Below are positions 34,426 through 43,673 of a stretch of DNA of 64,000 nt, in pieces (the first letter of the stretch is position 1; each line of letters begins with the position of its first letter). This stretch comes from Thalassospira sp. HF15 (GTDB taxonomy: Bacteria > Pseudomonadota > Alphaproteobacteria > Rhodospirillales > Thalassospiraceae), in contig NZ_JAAVKI010000001.1 of assembly GCF_011806525.1 (NCBI RefSeq), forward strand, positions 682,001 to 746,000, written 5' to 3'. The notes beneath the pieces are model-generated. The model made no database searches and had not been told where the DNA came from. It was given only the letters and a program-made list of their open reading frames with translations. The translations under genes were made by a program, and so were the position numbers.

Positions 34426-35667
34426 TCAGACAGATTTCTTCAACAGTTCACGTGCAGATTCTGCATCCGGGCACTTGGCAAAGAACTGTTTGATGTTGCG
34501 ATTGGCCTGACGAATACGGTGTTTGTTTTCCACCAGCGCAATACGCACATGACGATCGCCATACTCGCCAAAGCCAAGACCCGGTGCCACGGCAACACCC
34601 GCTTCCTGCAAAAGCAGCTTGGAAAAATCAAGCGATCCAAGCTCTGCAAACGCATCGGGGATCGGTGCCCAGGCAAACATGGTGGCCGCGGGGCTTGGAA
34701 TTTCCCAACCGGCAGCTTGCGCCCCTTCGATAAAGATATCGCGGCGTTCACGGTACAGGTTCCTGAATTCTTCAACGCAATCCTGCGGGCCATTCAGGGC
34801 CGCGGTGGCCGCGACTTGCACGGGCGTAAAGGCACCATAATCAAGGTATGACTTGATGCGGGTCAGCGCATTGATCAGCTTCTTGTTGCCTGTTGCAAAC
34901 CCGATACGCCAACCCGCCATCGAATAGGTTTTCGAAAGCGAGTAAAACTCCACGGCAATATCCTTCGCCCCCTCGCACTGCAGGATCGAGGGCGGCGGAT
35001 TGCCATCAAAATAGATCTCGGAATAGGCAATATCGGACAGCACATAGATTTCATGCTTGCGGCAGAAATCGACAACTTCCTGATAAAACGCCAGATCAAC
35101 CACAAGCGCTGTCGGGTTGGCCGGGAAATTCAGCACCACGGCACTGGGTTTCGGGACCGAATGTTTTACTGCGCGATGGAGTTGCTCCATAAAGCTTTCG
35201 GTATTGAATGTGCCCTGATCATCATGACCAATCGGAATATGGCGAAGGGCGGCACCCGCAATGATGAAGCCAAATGCATGGATCGGATAGGACGGGTTGG
35301 GCACCAAAAAGATATCGCCCGGGCTTGTGATCGCAGCGGCAAGGTTTGCCAGACCTTCCTTGGAGCCAAGCGTAACCACAGTTTCAGTTTCGGGATCAAT
35401 ATCCACACCGAACCGGCGGTCATAGTAGGCCGCCAGGGCCTTGCGCAGGCCGGGAATACCGCGCGACATTGAATAGCCGTGTGTACGCGGGTTCTGTACG
35501 GTTTCGACCAGCTTGTCGACGATATGCTGCGGTGTGGCCGGGTCCGGATTGCCCATGCCGAAGTCGATAATGTCCTCCCCCGCTCGACGTGCCGCCGCCT
35601 TCATCGCATTTACTTCTGCGAATACATAAGGCGGAAGACGTTTTATGCGGTGGAAGTCCTGAGACAT
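34426..35667 (-). CDS. Class I/II aminotransferase, alanine aminotransferase (AlaC)-like
   Basis: 413 residues. PLP lysine Lys246 in FYSLSKTYSMAGWRIGF; other fold-type I landmarks are DFGMGNPDPATP, HGYSMSRGIPGLRKA, VLNFPANPTA and SDIAYSEIYFDG. The MSQDFHRIKRLPPYVF start is like AlaC and related glutamate-pyruvate transaminases; LL-diaminopimelate aminotransferase-like members look similar. Placement directly ahead of hom suggests a role in the aspartate/alanine amino-acid family. Cytoplasmic. Confidence 0.87.
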   Translation of the reverse strand: MSQDFHRIKRLPPYVFAEVNAMKAAARRAGEDIIDFGMGNPDPATPQHIVDKLVETVQNPRTHGYSMSRGIPGLRKALAAYYDRRFGVDIDPETETVVTLGSKEGLANLAAAITSPGDIFLVPNPSYPIHAFGFIIAGAALRHIPIGHDDQGTFNTESFMEQLHRAVKHSVPKPSAVVLNFPANPTALVVDLAFYQEVVDFCRKHEIYVLSDIAYSEIYFDGNPPPSILQCEGAKDIAVEFYSLSKTYSMAGWRIGFATGNKKLINALTRIKSYLDYGAFTPVQVAATAALNGPQDCVEEFRNLYRERRDIFIEGAQAAGWEIPSPAATMFAWAPIPDAFAELGSLDFSKLLLQEAGVAVAPGLGFGEYGDRHVRIALVENKHRIRQANRNIKQFFAKCPDAESARELLKKSV

Positions 35668-35998
35668 TATCCTGTTTCCTCGTCAAATTGTCGAAATTCG
35701 AATTTTATGCGAAAAGCATATCCTCGATTTTCCAAAAATTGCGTTTGAACCCGATATTTGGGACATGAATAGCGTACAATTCGAAGGATGTACCGTTTCT
35801 TGAAATCGGACACAACGAATTAATGCACGGAAAATACGCATAAATGCAATTTAAGGCAGGGTCAGGACGAAGTGGGGACATGGTGGCGGCACAATTGGGA
35901 CCATTTCTGTAAGTGCCATGCCCAAGAACGAAAAAACGCGAAAGGATTTCTCCCTTCGCGTTTTGCTGTTTTGATCCGAACTGTTATGATCAGAGAGA
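35668..35998. other. Intergenic region, no gene seen
   Basis: Holds the promoter of the aminotransferase gene (AT-rich 35690-35850) and, at 35931-35966, the terminator of the OmpA lipoprotein gene. No reading frame here has a ribosome site or protein-like composition. Confidence 0.5.
35931..35966 (-). terminator. Intrinsic terminator of the OmpA lipoprotein gene
   Basis: On the minus strand AAAACGCGAAGGGA pairs with TCCTTTCGCGTTTT with one mismatch and runs into TTTTTT. It lies about 32 bases beyond the stop codon. Confidence 0.85.
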
Positions 35999-37270
35999 TC
36001 AGTAATCCAGATAAATCTCGACACGACGGTTGCCGGCTTCGCCCGCAGGAACGCCTTCGTAGTAGCGCGGATCAGTCGATCCATCTGCACCGACAAAGAT
36101 TGCATTCGGGTTGACACCAAGTGCCAGCAGGCGCGACACCACAGCCGACGCGCGGCCTTCCGATACGCGACGGTTGACCGCCATATGCTGTTCAAGCGAC
36201 ATGTTGCCGGTCCGCATCGAGGCATGGCCAATCACACGGATAAAGCCGCTGGTCTGCTGCCAGGTTGCAGCAACCTGTTCAAGCACGTTGTAATCGGCAC
36301 CGCCGAGTTTGGTTGAACCGTGACCGAACTGGATCTGTGCGATCTGGATTTCGTTTACGGCTGGTCCGGCCTGATCAATCGAACGGACACCAAGGCGCGA
36401 TGCCAATGCGTCATTGGTCACACTCATATCAACCGAAACGGAGTCGCCATACATCGGCTCTGAACCGCCAAACTGGCTTTCATCGACAATGACGGCACCA
36501 TTGTCGGAATACATCGAATAATCAAATTCCTGCGTCGGGGCAGAGGCCGGTTCATTGGCAAACACGCCCTGACCTTCGGCCAGACGGCGCTGATACTGAT
36601 CCATCACCGGATCATTGCCCGATGCACCTGCCATCCCCGAACCACTTACAGTCGGTGCCGCAGGCGGTGCTTCCGGTGTCGGGACCGGGCCACTTACCGC
36701 AGATTTGGCATTCCATTCATCAGCAATTGCCGAGCCGCTTGGCGCAGAGGTCACAGCACTCGTGGTCGCAGCCGCCGCAGGGGCTGCACCGGCATCGGCC
36801 ATAGAACTGCTTGTAACCGGGGTGGTCGGTGCCGGATTGATAACCGGCTCGGAGACCGGCACTTCCGGCGCACCTTGCAGGGCATTGACAGGCGGGCTGC
36901 TCTGACGGCGGCCACCCTGTTCATATTGGGCATTCTGGCGGTCTGCAGCCAGACCCGCTACCAGCGCATCACGTTCGGCATCACCGGTGACGACCGGTTT
37001 GGTCGGCGTATCTGAAAGGCTTGGGTAATCGCCGTCTTCCCCCGGGATGGCCTCGTCGGATTTGACAGCTGTTTCTTCGTCTTCGCCATCAAACATTTCA
37101 CCGACGGATTTACCCCATTCAACGGGGTTGATGGCATCGGGAACAGATGAACAGGCGCCAAGTGTCAGCACCACAGCCAGCGCAGAGCCCATCTGCAGCA
37201 TTGTCCGCAGCTTCCCCTTTGCAGTCTCCTGCCAAGCCCCCTGCCCGGTGGTCGATTTCAGAACGCCCAT
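35999..37270 (-). CDS. OmpA-family lipoprotein with long linker
   Basis: 423 residues from the ATG at 37270; a TTG at 37288 and later ATG codons at 37201 and 37192 are possible. The lipobox is LGAC followed by SS, after a hydrophobic stretch (MGSALAVVLTLG), so it should be lipidated. About 200 residues of Ala/Pro/Ser/Thr-rich linker lead to a C-terminal OmpA peptidoglycan-binding domain (IQFGHGSTKLGG, VIGHASMRTGNMS, RRVSEGRASAVVSRLLALGV, NRRVEIYLDY). It should tether the outer membrane to the wall. Divergent from phaC. Confidence 0.82.
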   Translation of the reverse strand: MGVLKSTTGQGAWQETAKGKLRTMLQMGSALAVVLTLGACSSVPDAINPVEWGKSVGEMFDGEDEETAVKSDEAIPGEDGDYPSLSDTPTKPVVTGDAERDALVAGLAADRQNAQYEQGGRRQSSPPVNALQGAPEVPVSEPVINPAPTTPVTSSSMADAGAAPAAAATTSAVTSAPSGSAIADEWNAKSAVSGPVPTPEAPPAAPTVSGSGMAGASGNDPVMDQYQRRLAEGQGVFANEPASAPTQEFDYSMYSDNGAVIVDESQFGGSEPMYGDSVSVDMSVTNDALASRLGVRSIDQAGPAVNEIQIAQIQFGHGSTKLGGADYNVLEQVAATWQQTSGFIRVIGHASMRTGNMSLEQHMAVNRRVSEGRASAVVSRLLALGVNPNAIFVGADGSTDPRYYEGVPAGEAGNRRVEIYLDY

Positions 37271-37411
37271 TTCTTTTCGCTGCTCCAAATTCAGTTGGGC
37301 GACGTCTGCATAAAAATATTCCGCAAAAACGTCACCTTATAATTCTTGTACTACCCCTAAACGACGCGCTAGGCTAAGGCCATGATAAGCTTGGGATCAA
37401 GCAAAGTTTCA

Positions 37412-37440
37412 ACCCGGAACGTCAATCAGTTACCCGGAAC
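37412..37440 (+). repeat. Direct repeat ACCCGGAAC, 20-bp phase, upstream of phaC
   Basis: ACCCGGAAC occurs at 37412-37420 and 37432-37440, start to start exactly 20 bases (about two helix turns), about 90-120 bases before phaC. GAACGTCAA also recurs around it (37417-37425 and 37444-37452). Possible regulator binding sites; no known motif matched. Confidence 0.4.
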
Positions 37441-37531
37441 ATAGAACGTCAAAAGTCTTGCGATATTACAAAGACGCAAAAATGTTCTGAAGTTACGGTG
37501 TATCTGCGACGGTATCATAAGGGAATGCCCC

Positions 37532-39334
37532 ATGAGCGATCAACAGGCCATCGAAACTGAAAACAAACATCCGGATCCCGAAAAGCTCTCTGCAGCAATG
37601 GCAGAGATTGCTGAGAAAAGTCAACGACTTGTGTCTGACTTTCTGGCGAAACAGGCAGAAGATCCGGAGATTTCCGACCCGGACCCACTTAATATCGGCT
37701 CCGCCTTTGCCGAATTGACCACGCATATGATGCAAAACCCGGTCAAGCTGGTCGAAGCCCAGATGGAACTCTGGCAGCAATATTATACGCTGTGGCACAA
37801 CACGACACTGCGCATGATGGGCGAAGAAGCTGATCCAGTGGTTTCCCCGCAAAAGGGTGATCGTCGATTCCGCGACGAGGCATGGGAAAACAACGAACTG
37901 TTTGATTTCATCAAGCAGTCATATTTGCTGTCCTCCCAATGGATGCAAAACGTTGTGCATGACGTTGACGGACTTGATGACAAGACATCCCAGAAGGTCG
38001 AGTTCTATACGCGCCAGTTCGTTGACGCGATCTCGCCGACCAACTTCCTGATGACCAACCCTGAAGTACTGCGCACCACGATTGAAAGTGGTGGTGAAAA
38101 CCTGCTTAAGGGATTGCAAAACCTTCTGGAAGACCTTGAACGCGGCAAGGGCAAACTGCAGATCCGAATGACCGATCTTGATGCCTTCAAGGTTGGTGAA
38201 AACGTCGCCACCACCGAAGGATCGGTGGTTGGCAAAACAGCCTTGATGGAACTACTGCAATACAAGCCCAGCACCGACAAGGTGGCAAAACGCCCGCTTG
38301 TTATCGTTCCGCCATGGATCAACAAATACTATATTCTTGATCTGCGTCCGGAAAACTCCTTCATCAAATGGGCCGTTGATCAGGGCCACACGGTGTTTGT
38401 TCTGTCCTGGGTCAACCCTGACAGCAAACTTGCCGAGAAATCGTTTGAAGACTACGCCAAGGAAGGTGTGCTTGCAGCACTCGACATGATCGAACAAGCC
38501 ACCGGCGAGAAAGAAGTAAACGCAATCGGCTATTGCCTTGGCGGTACACTTCTGGCCTCTACACTGGCCTATATGGCCAAGGTCGGCGATGAACGCATCA
38601 AGTCGGCGACATTCTTTACGACCCTGACGGATTTTGAAAAGTCGGGTGAACTTTCGGTCTTTGTCGATGACGAACAGATCAAAAGCCTCGAACACAAGAT
38701 GTCCAAAGAGGGCTATCTTGATGGGCGCGATATGTCGATGTCGTTCAACATGTTGCGTGCCAATGACCTGATCTGGTCGTTTGTCGTCTCGAACTATATG
38801 CTCGGCAAGGATCCGTTCCCGTTTGATCTGCTGTATTGGAATTCCGATTCCACCCGCATGCCAAAGGCCATGCACAGCTTCTATCTGCGCAAGATGTACA
38901 ACAAGAACCTCTTGCGCGAACCGGGCGGAATTTCGATGTTCGGCGAGCCGATTGACCTGCGCGACATCAAGATTCCAGTCTATTTCCTGTCAACGCGTGA
39001 AGACCATATTGCACCTTGGCAGGCAACCTATGCCGGCACACAATTGATGTCAGGCCAGGTTAAATTCGTGCTTTCGGCATCCGGTCATATTGCCGGTGTG
39101 GTTAATCCGCCTGCGGCTAACAAATACTGCTATTGGACCTACAACCGCAATCCGGCCAACCCGGAAGACTGGATGAACAAGGCCACACAGCATGACGGAT
39201 CATGGTGGACCGACTGGCAAAACTGGATTGGTCGCCGTGCCGGCGGCAAGGTCGATGCCCGCAAACCGGGCGATGGCAAACTCAAGGTGCTTGGCCCCGC
39301 GCCGGGCGAGTATGTGAAGGTGAGCTTGTCTTAG
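37532..39334 (+). CDS. phaC: Polyhydroxyalkanoate synthase, class I
   Basis: 600 residues, AAGGGA upstream of the ATG. The lipase-like box is GYCLGG with catalytic Cys335; partners are Asp491 (STREDHIAPW) and His519 (SASGHIAGVVNPP). PLVIVPPWINKYYILDL and SFIKWAVDQGHTVFVLSW are class I/II landmarks; length fits class I (about 590-600). It polymerises (R)-3-hydroxyacyl-CoA into storage granules. The first 90 residues, acidic and helical, are the variable N-domain. No phaA, phaB, phasin or phaR gene is in the window. Confidence 0.96.
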   Translation: MSDQQAIETENKHPDPEKLSAAMAEIAEKSQRLVSDFLAKQAEDPEISDPDPLNIGSAFAELTTHMMQNPVKLVEAQMELWQQYYTLWHNTTLRMMGEEADPVVSPQKGDRRFRDEAWENNELFDFIKQSYLLSSQWMQNVVHDVDGLDDKTSQKVEFYTRQFVDAISPTNFLMTNPEVLRTTIESGGENLLKGLQNLLEDLERGKGKLQIRMTDLDAFKVGENVATTEGSVVGKTALMELLQYKPSTDKVAKRPLVIVPPWINKYYILDLRPENSFIKWAVDQGHTVFVLSWVNPDSKLAEKSFEDYAKEGVLAALDMIEQATGEKEVNAIGYCLGGTLLASTLAYMAKVGDERIKSATFFTTLTDFEKSGELSVFVDDEQIKSLEHKMSKEGYLDGRDMSMSFNMLRANDLIWSFVVSNYMLGKDPFPFDLLYWNSDSTRMPKAMHSFYLRKMYNKNLLREPGGISMFGEPIDLRDIKIPVYFLSTREDHIAPWQATYAGTQLMSGQVKFVLSASGHIAGVVNPPAANKYCYWTYNRNPANPEDWMNKATQHDGSWWTDWQNWIGRRAGGKVDARKPGDGKLKVLGPAPGEYVKVSLS

Positions 39335-39360
39335 GCGCCAATCCGTGGCCACAAACAAAC

Positions 39361-39397
39361 AAGACGCGCAGTTGATCAAACTGCGCGTCTTTTCTTT
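39361..39397. terminator. Intrinsic terminator of phaC
   Basis: AAGACGCGCAGTT pairs with AACTGCGCGTCTT around a GATCA loop, followed by TTCTTTG. It lies 27 bases after the phaC stop and before the end of the converging minus-strand gene, so it may serve both. Confidence 0.88.
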
Positions 39398-39415
39398 GTC
39401 CGAAGCTCTTCGCTG

Positions 39416-40249
39416 CTATGGCACCCAATAGGTGATGCAGGCAGAAACAGGGATATCAATATGATATTCGTCGGCATCACCATCGAACCCAAACACCCGG
39501 TTAAAGCTGCAATCGGGATCAGGCGATTTGACCATGTCCTGATCATCAAGGGGCGGCTTGGTCGTTGAGTCTTCCATCAGATCGGCCCATGGCGGGAATT
39601 TGGATGCGCGCGCCTGATACTGCAGGGCTGGCAGTCTCTTCCCGCCTGTACCATTGACCGGCGCAATATCGGCTTGGAATTCATAGACATCGTGGCATTG
39701 TTCGCGACGATCAATCACATCCTGCTCGCTAAAACAGGCCCGGATCATTTTTGATGACTTGACCGGCAGTGTTGCAACGACATCAAAGCTTGGCACCCCT
39801 GCGGCTGCCCCTTCCTTTGAAGCTGTATCAACCCGGATCAATGACAACATCGAAACCGATGCACCACCGCCAGAATATCCCACCGATGTGGTTGTCGTGA
39901 TCCCGATCAGGAAGGCCTTGTCGTTTTCGGTATCGTTAATCCATGCAGGCCAGATCCCGGTCTTTTGCCATCCGAAAACCTGTTCGCTCTCGGCGTTTTC
40001 AAGATCGATTTTCTGGTGGGAAACTTCAACGCCGTGATGTTGGACGACCAGAACCGGCGCATTATGATCTTCGTCATTCTCTGGCACGGATGCCAGGCCG
40101 AAACACCAATCTCCCGCATCATTGCAATAGAACTGACCCTGATCATCTGGTTTCAGTTCAGCACGCACAAATTCCGCCGACGCCCCAAAATTCCAAAACG
40201 ATATGGTTGCTGCCAATGCAGCAACACGAAAATTCTTACTTCTGATCAC
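39416..40249 (-). CDS. Exported protein of unknown function
   Basis: 277 residues from a GTG at 40249 with GGGA seven bases upstream. Residues 1-25 are a signal peptide ending GASA. The mature part has five spaced cysteines (CNDAGDWC near the start; RACFSEQ, REQCHD and DPDCSFN later, plus one in the last residues), suggesting disulfides in the periplasm. A glycine/serine stretch (SVGYSGGGASVSML) lies in the middle. I recognise no domain. Convergent with phaC. Confidence 0.6.
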   Translation of the reverse strand: MIRSKNFRVAALAATISFWNFGASAEFVRAELKPDDQGQFYCNDAGDWCFGLASVPENDEDHNAPVLVVQHHGVEVSHQKIDLENAESEQVFGWQKTGIWPAWINDTENDKAFLIGITTTTSVGYSGGGASVSMLSLIRVDTASKEGAAAGVPSFDVVATLPVKSSKMIRACFSEQDVIDRREQCHDVYEFQADIAPVNGTGGKRLPALQYQARASKFPPWADLMEDSTTKPPLDDQDMVKSPDPDCSFNRVFGFDGDADEYHIDIPVSACITYWVP

Positions 40250-40370
40250 ATGCTTTCCCTGTTTTGAAACGCGGCCAACATAATCACTTTAATTCAAGAC
40301 GCTACAATGGTGTATTGATGGCAGATTAGGGCAGATCGCCAAAATTTCAGACATCGGACAAGAATCCAGA

Positions 40371-41252
40371 ATGCAACAGACAATCGGTTTTCTCGGCGCG
40401 GGCCGCATGGCATCCGCAATGATCGAACGCCTGCTCTCAAAAGGCTATCGCGTGCAGGTCTGGAACAGAAGCAGCACTAAAGTTGATCCGCTGGTTGATC
40501 TTGGTGCCGTCGCCTGCGCGACACCGGCCAAGGCCGCTGAAAACGCCGATGCCGTCATTTCCTTCATGACCGATGACGATGCGGCACACAGGGTCTGGCT
40601 GGGCGTGGATGGCAAAGATGGCGCGCTATCCGTGATGGCACGTGGCTGTCTTGCCATTGAATGTTCCACCCTGTCGCATGGCTTTGTCAAAGACCTTGCC
40701 AAAACCGTCGCAGATGCAGGGTGCCTGTATCTTGATGCCCCGGTGACGTCCGTTCCAGCACAGGTCAAAGCTGGCGAAACCATCTTTCTGATCGGGGCTG
40801 AGGACGCAGCACTTCAAAAAGCCCGCCCGATCCTTGAGGCCGTCGGCCAACAGATCATTCATTTCGGCCCGGCCGGCGCGGGCACGGTTTACAAGCTGAT
40901 GAATAACCTTCTGGGTGCGGTCCATATTGCTGCCGCCGCAGAACTGGTCGCCATCGCCCAAAAAGCGGGACTGGATGGGGAACTGGTCGCCAAGACGTTT
41001 GCCACAGGCCCACTGGCATCAGGCCCCGCAAGAATGACCATACCAGGCATGGTAAGTGGCAATCACAATGAAGGCATTCACTTCACTACCGGCCTGCGCA
41101 GCAAGGATGCAGGCTATGCCATGCAACTGGCCAAAGAATACGGCCTGCCCCTTCCAGTGGGACAGGCCGCACATGATGTGTTTGAAACAGCAACCAAGCA
41201 AGGCCTTGGCGACCTTGCACAAAGTGCCGTGATTGAAACGCTAAAGGCCTAG
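40371..41252 (+). CDS. NAD(P)-dependent beta-hydroxyacid dehydrogenase family protein
   Basis: 293 residues. The Rossmann motif is TIGFLGAGRMASAMIERLL at the very start. The family substrate segment reads DAPVTSVPAQVKAGETIFLIG where typical members have DAPVSGG, and the catalytic lysine lies in GTVYKLMNNLL. This is the 3-hydroxyisobutyrate dehydrogenase/tartronate semialdehyde reductase superfamily; the altered DAPV region leaves the substrate open. Ends overlapping by a few bases with the stop of the converging cytochrome c peroxidase gene. Confidence 0.83.
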   Translation: MQQTIGFLGAGRMASAMIERLLSKGYRVQVWNRSSTKVDPLVDLGAVACATPAKAAENADAVISFMTDDDAAHRVWLGVDGKDGALSVMARGCLAIECSTLSHGFVKDLAKTVADAGCLYLDAPVTSVPAQVKAGETIFLIGAEDAALQKARPILEAVGQQIIHFGPAGAGTVYKLMNNLLGAVHIAAAAELVAIAQKAGLDGELVAKTFATGPLASGPARMTIPGMVSGNHNEGIHFTTGLRSKDAGYAMQLAKEYGLPLPVGQAAHDVFETATKQGLGDLAQSAVIETLKA

Positions 41253-42520
41253 TTTTCCTTCGATGCCTGCTGCGTAGCCAACAGCGGTTCATAGCGGGCA
41301 TCGGTCAGTGTTTTGAGGAAGGCGACAATGGCATCAATGCGCTTGTCATCAAGCGCGTCACCCTGCTCAAGCTTGTCACGCGAAATGGTCTCGACCACTT
41401 CCGGCTCACCCCAGGGCTTGCCGGTTTCCGGGTTGGTCTGATTGACCTCGGCCTTACTGTTATATTTGTTATAGAACCTGACCACGGTCTCAAGATCGGC
41501 AAAGACGCCGTTATGCATATAGGGGCCGGTAACCGCGACATTGCGCAGTGACGGTGTTTTGTATTTGCCGCGATAGGACGGGTCCTCAATTTCCGCATTA
41601 TCGAGCAACCCATTATCGGTAAAGGCCACGTCCTTGCCATTGGCATTACGGGTCGCAACGTTGCGCGGCACGCCGATATTGTGGAACTCGTAATTGGTAA
41701 AGGTTTCGCCTTCTGCCGTCGGGCTGGTTTTCAGCATGTGGCAGGTATTGCAATTGGTAAATTGCTGCGAAAAGAACAGGACGCGGCCCAATTCTTCCTG
41801 CGGTGTCATTTTATATTCACCGCGCAGGAACCGGTCATATTTGCTGTCAAACGGCGCGAACTGTTCGTCCTGCTCAAACGCTGCAATCGCCTGTGTCATG
41901 GCGCCATAGGCCTGATCCGCATCAGACCAGACATCATCGCCAAACAACGCCTTAAAGCCCGCGACATAGTCTTCGTCTTCACGAAGCCGCGCGATAATAC
42001 TGGCCTTGTCGGGCATGCCCATCTCAATCGGATTAAGTGGCGGACCACCGGCCTGCTCGGCCAGATCCTTGGCGCGCCCGTCCCAGAACTGCCCACCAAC
42101 GGCAACACCATCTTCACGGATATGGAAAGGCGGTGAAAACTTGGCATAGGCCGCCATCGGCGCATTGCGATCACCAAGGCTCTTTCCATCATCACCAAGC
42201 GAGAAAGCCCCGCTTGCCACATCAACGCGCGGGTCCTTGAATGCCATCGACGGATCGTGGCAGGTGGCGCATGCCATGGTGCGATTGGCCGACAGGTTGG
42301 TATCGAAGAAAAGTGCTTCGCCCAGTTCCGCCATATCCGCGAACGGTGATTGGGAGACGGACGCAATTTCCGATACCGATACGCCCTGCTGTTCGTCGGC
42401 ATGCGCCAGGCGCTGCAAGAGTGCAGAGGCATCTTCGGCCATGGCAGGCAGGCTTGCAGTCCCGGCTGCAATGGATGCAAAAAGACTAAAAACAAATACG
42501 GGACGGGGCATGTGGGGCAT
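41249..42520 (-). CDS. Di-haem cytochrome c peroxidase / MauG-family protein
   Basis: 423 residues from the ATG at 42520 (one at 42511 also possible; the frame continues to 42574). A signal peptide ends LPAMA. Two c-type haem motifs: CATCH at residues 84-88 and CNTCH at 257-261. Further family marks are ALFFDTNLSANRTM, GGQFWDGRAKDLAEQA and the late YMHNGVFADLETVVRFYN. Periplasmic enzyme that reduces hydrogen peroxide with electrons from cytochrome c; the MauG-like branch can oxidise other targets. An FNR-like box lies about 100 bases upstream, which fits induction at low oxygen. Confidence 0.88.
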   Translation of the reverse strand: MPHMPRPVFVFSLFASIAAGTASLPAMAEDASALLQRLAHADEQQGVSVSEIASVSQSPFADMAELGEALFFDTNLSANRTMACATCHDPSMAFKDPRVDVASGAFSLGDDGKSLGDRNAPMAAYAKFSPPFHIREDGVAVGGQFWDGRAKDLAEQAGGPPLNPIEMGMPDKASIIARLREDEDYVAGFKALFGDDVWSDADQAYGAMTQAIAAFEQDEQFAPFDSKYDRFLRGEYKMTPQEELGRVLFFSQQFTNCNTCHMLKTSPTAEGETFTNYEFHNIGVPRNVATRNANGKDVAFTDNGLLDNAEIEDPSYRGKYKTPSLRNVAVTGPYMHNGVFADLETVVRFYNKYNSKAEVNQTNPETGKPWGEPEVVETISRDKLEQGDALDDKRIDAIVAFLKTLTDARYEPLLATQQASKEN

Positions 42521-42616
42521 CGAAATTACTTTGATCTGATCATGTTCCGGGCGCGGTTCGGTCACTGTTTGCAAACGCGAACGCTATGCATTTACACCCG
42601 AGACTTGATCCTTACC

Positions 42617-42630
42617 TTGATCAAAGTCAA
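42617..42630. promoter_or_regulatory. FNR/CRP-type box upstream of the cytochrome c peroxidase gene
   Basis: TTGATCAAAGTCAA matches TTGAT-N4-ATCAA at nine of ten positions. It overlaps the last codons of the upstream minus-strand gene and lies about 97 bases before the peroxidase start, a reasonable distance for an activator site. A second TTGATC is at 42605-42610. Confidence 0.55.
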
Positions 42631-43451
42631 TGATTATCGGCCAAATCCTCAATTCCAACCCCCTGAACACCATACAGCGCACGGTATTGCGCAGTTTGTG
42701 TTTCGGCAATGATGGCATCGTTGATTTTACGCACCAGTTCAGGTGCAATATTCTTTTTGGAAAACATCAGTCGCACCGGCTCCTTGCCCAGCAAAAACGG
42801 ATGTTCTTCGACCGTGTGGCCATATCCCTGATTTTTGGCCTGTGCGATATAGGCCGCCGGGATGCCAAGCAACAGATCAACCCGATTTGCCAACAGCAAT
42901 TGCAAGCCGTGCGGGGCAACAGAAACATCAATGACATGGCGCGCACCTTCAGGGCTTTCGGCGAATGTCTCAAACGCTTCGCCGCGATAGGCCCCACGCA
43001 CCTGACCAATCACAAGATCCTGGGAAATCACATCTTCCAGACTGCCAAGGGGAATGCGTCCGGCATCTCCATTGCGCACAACAAAGCCAATGACGTCATT
43101 GCGGTAGGGAACCGAAAACAAACCGTATTCTGCGCGTTCTTTGGTAAAGGATGCGGATGGCAGAACATCAATATCGCCATGTTCAATGGCATAAAGTGAT
43201 CGCTTCCACGGCAAAAATTCAAACCGGTATTCGCAACCAACCAGCTTCATGATCTTGGCGATAAAAACATTGTCGATGCCAACTGCGACACCGTTTTTAT
43301 CTTTCATGCTAAACGGGCTGTAGGTTTCCGACGCACGAATGACTAGTGGCCGTGAACAATTGCCGATCAGCTCTGCCTGACTTGCTTGCATCTCCCCCGC
43401 AAACAGAACAAGCATCAAGACCAAGCATGGCAGAAATCGCCAAGCAGTCAT
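42627..43451 (-). CDS. Family 3 extracellular solute-binding protein
   Basis: 274 residues from the ATG at 43451 behind GGGGGTG. A signal peptide of about 25 residues ends around EMQASQA. The mature chain follows the SBP_bac_3 fold: LVIRASETYSPFSMKDKNGVAVGIDNVF, DIDVLPSASFTKERAEYGLFS, and a late IAPELVRKINDAI. No ABC permease or ATPase gene is adjacent, so it may be a stand-alone periplasmic receptor or work with a distant transporter. Amino acids are the usual ligands, but the ligand here is unknown. Confidence 0.8.
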   Translation of the reverse strand: MTAWRFLPCLVLMLVLFAGEMQASQAELIGNCSRPLVIRASETYSPFSMKDKNGVAVGIDNVFIAKIMKLVGCEYRFEFLPWKRSLYAIEHGDIDVLPSASFTKERAEYGLFSVPYRNDVIGFVVRNGDAGRIPLGSLEDVISQDLVIGQVRGAYRGEAFETFAESPEGARHVIDVSVAPHGLQLLLANRVDLLLGIPAAYIAQAKNQGYGHTVEEHPFLLGKEPVRLMFSKKNIAPELVRKINDAIIAETQTAQYRALYGVQGVGIEDLADNH

Positions 43452-43673
43452 ATTATCACCCCCGCACCAAGTCTGAATCAGCACACCTATTTCTTTGGCT
43501 TATCTCGCGTTTTTTCGCTGGTGTGTCTGATGATTTTTATACGTCAATCAGGTCGCCTTTAAACCTCATACCATATGATGATGCGAAAAACTGTCCGCTG
43601 TCAAAGGGTTATGCACGGTCGACAGCCTCATATGTCAACGGCATCTGTATTTGTCTGTAACATCAAAGTGCAT

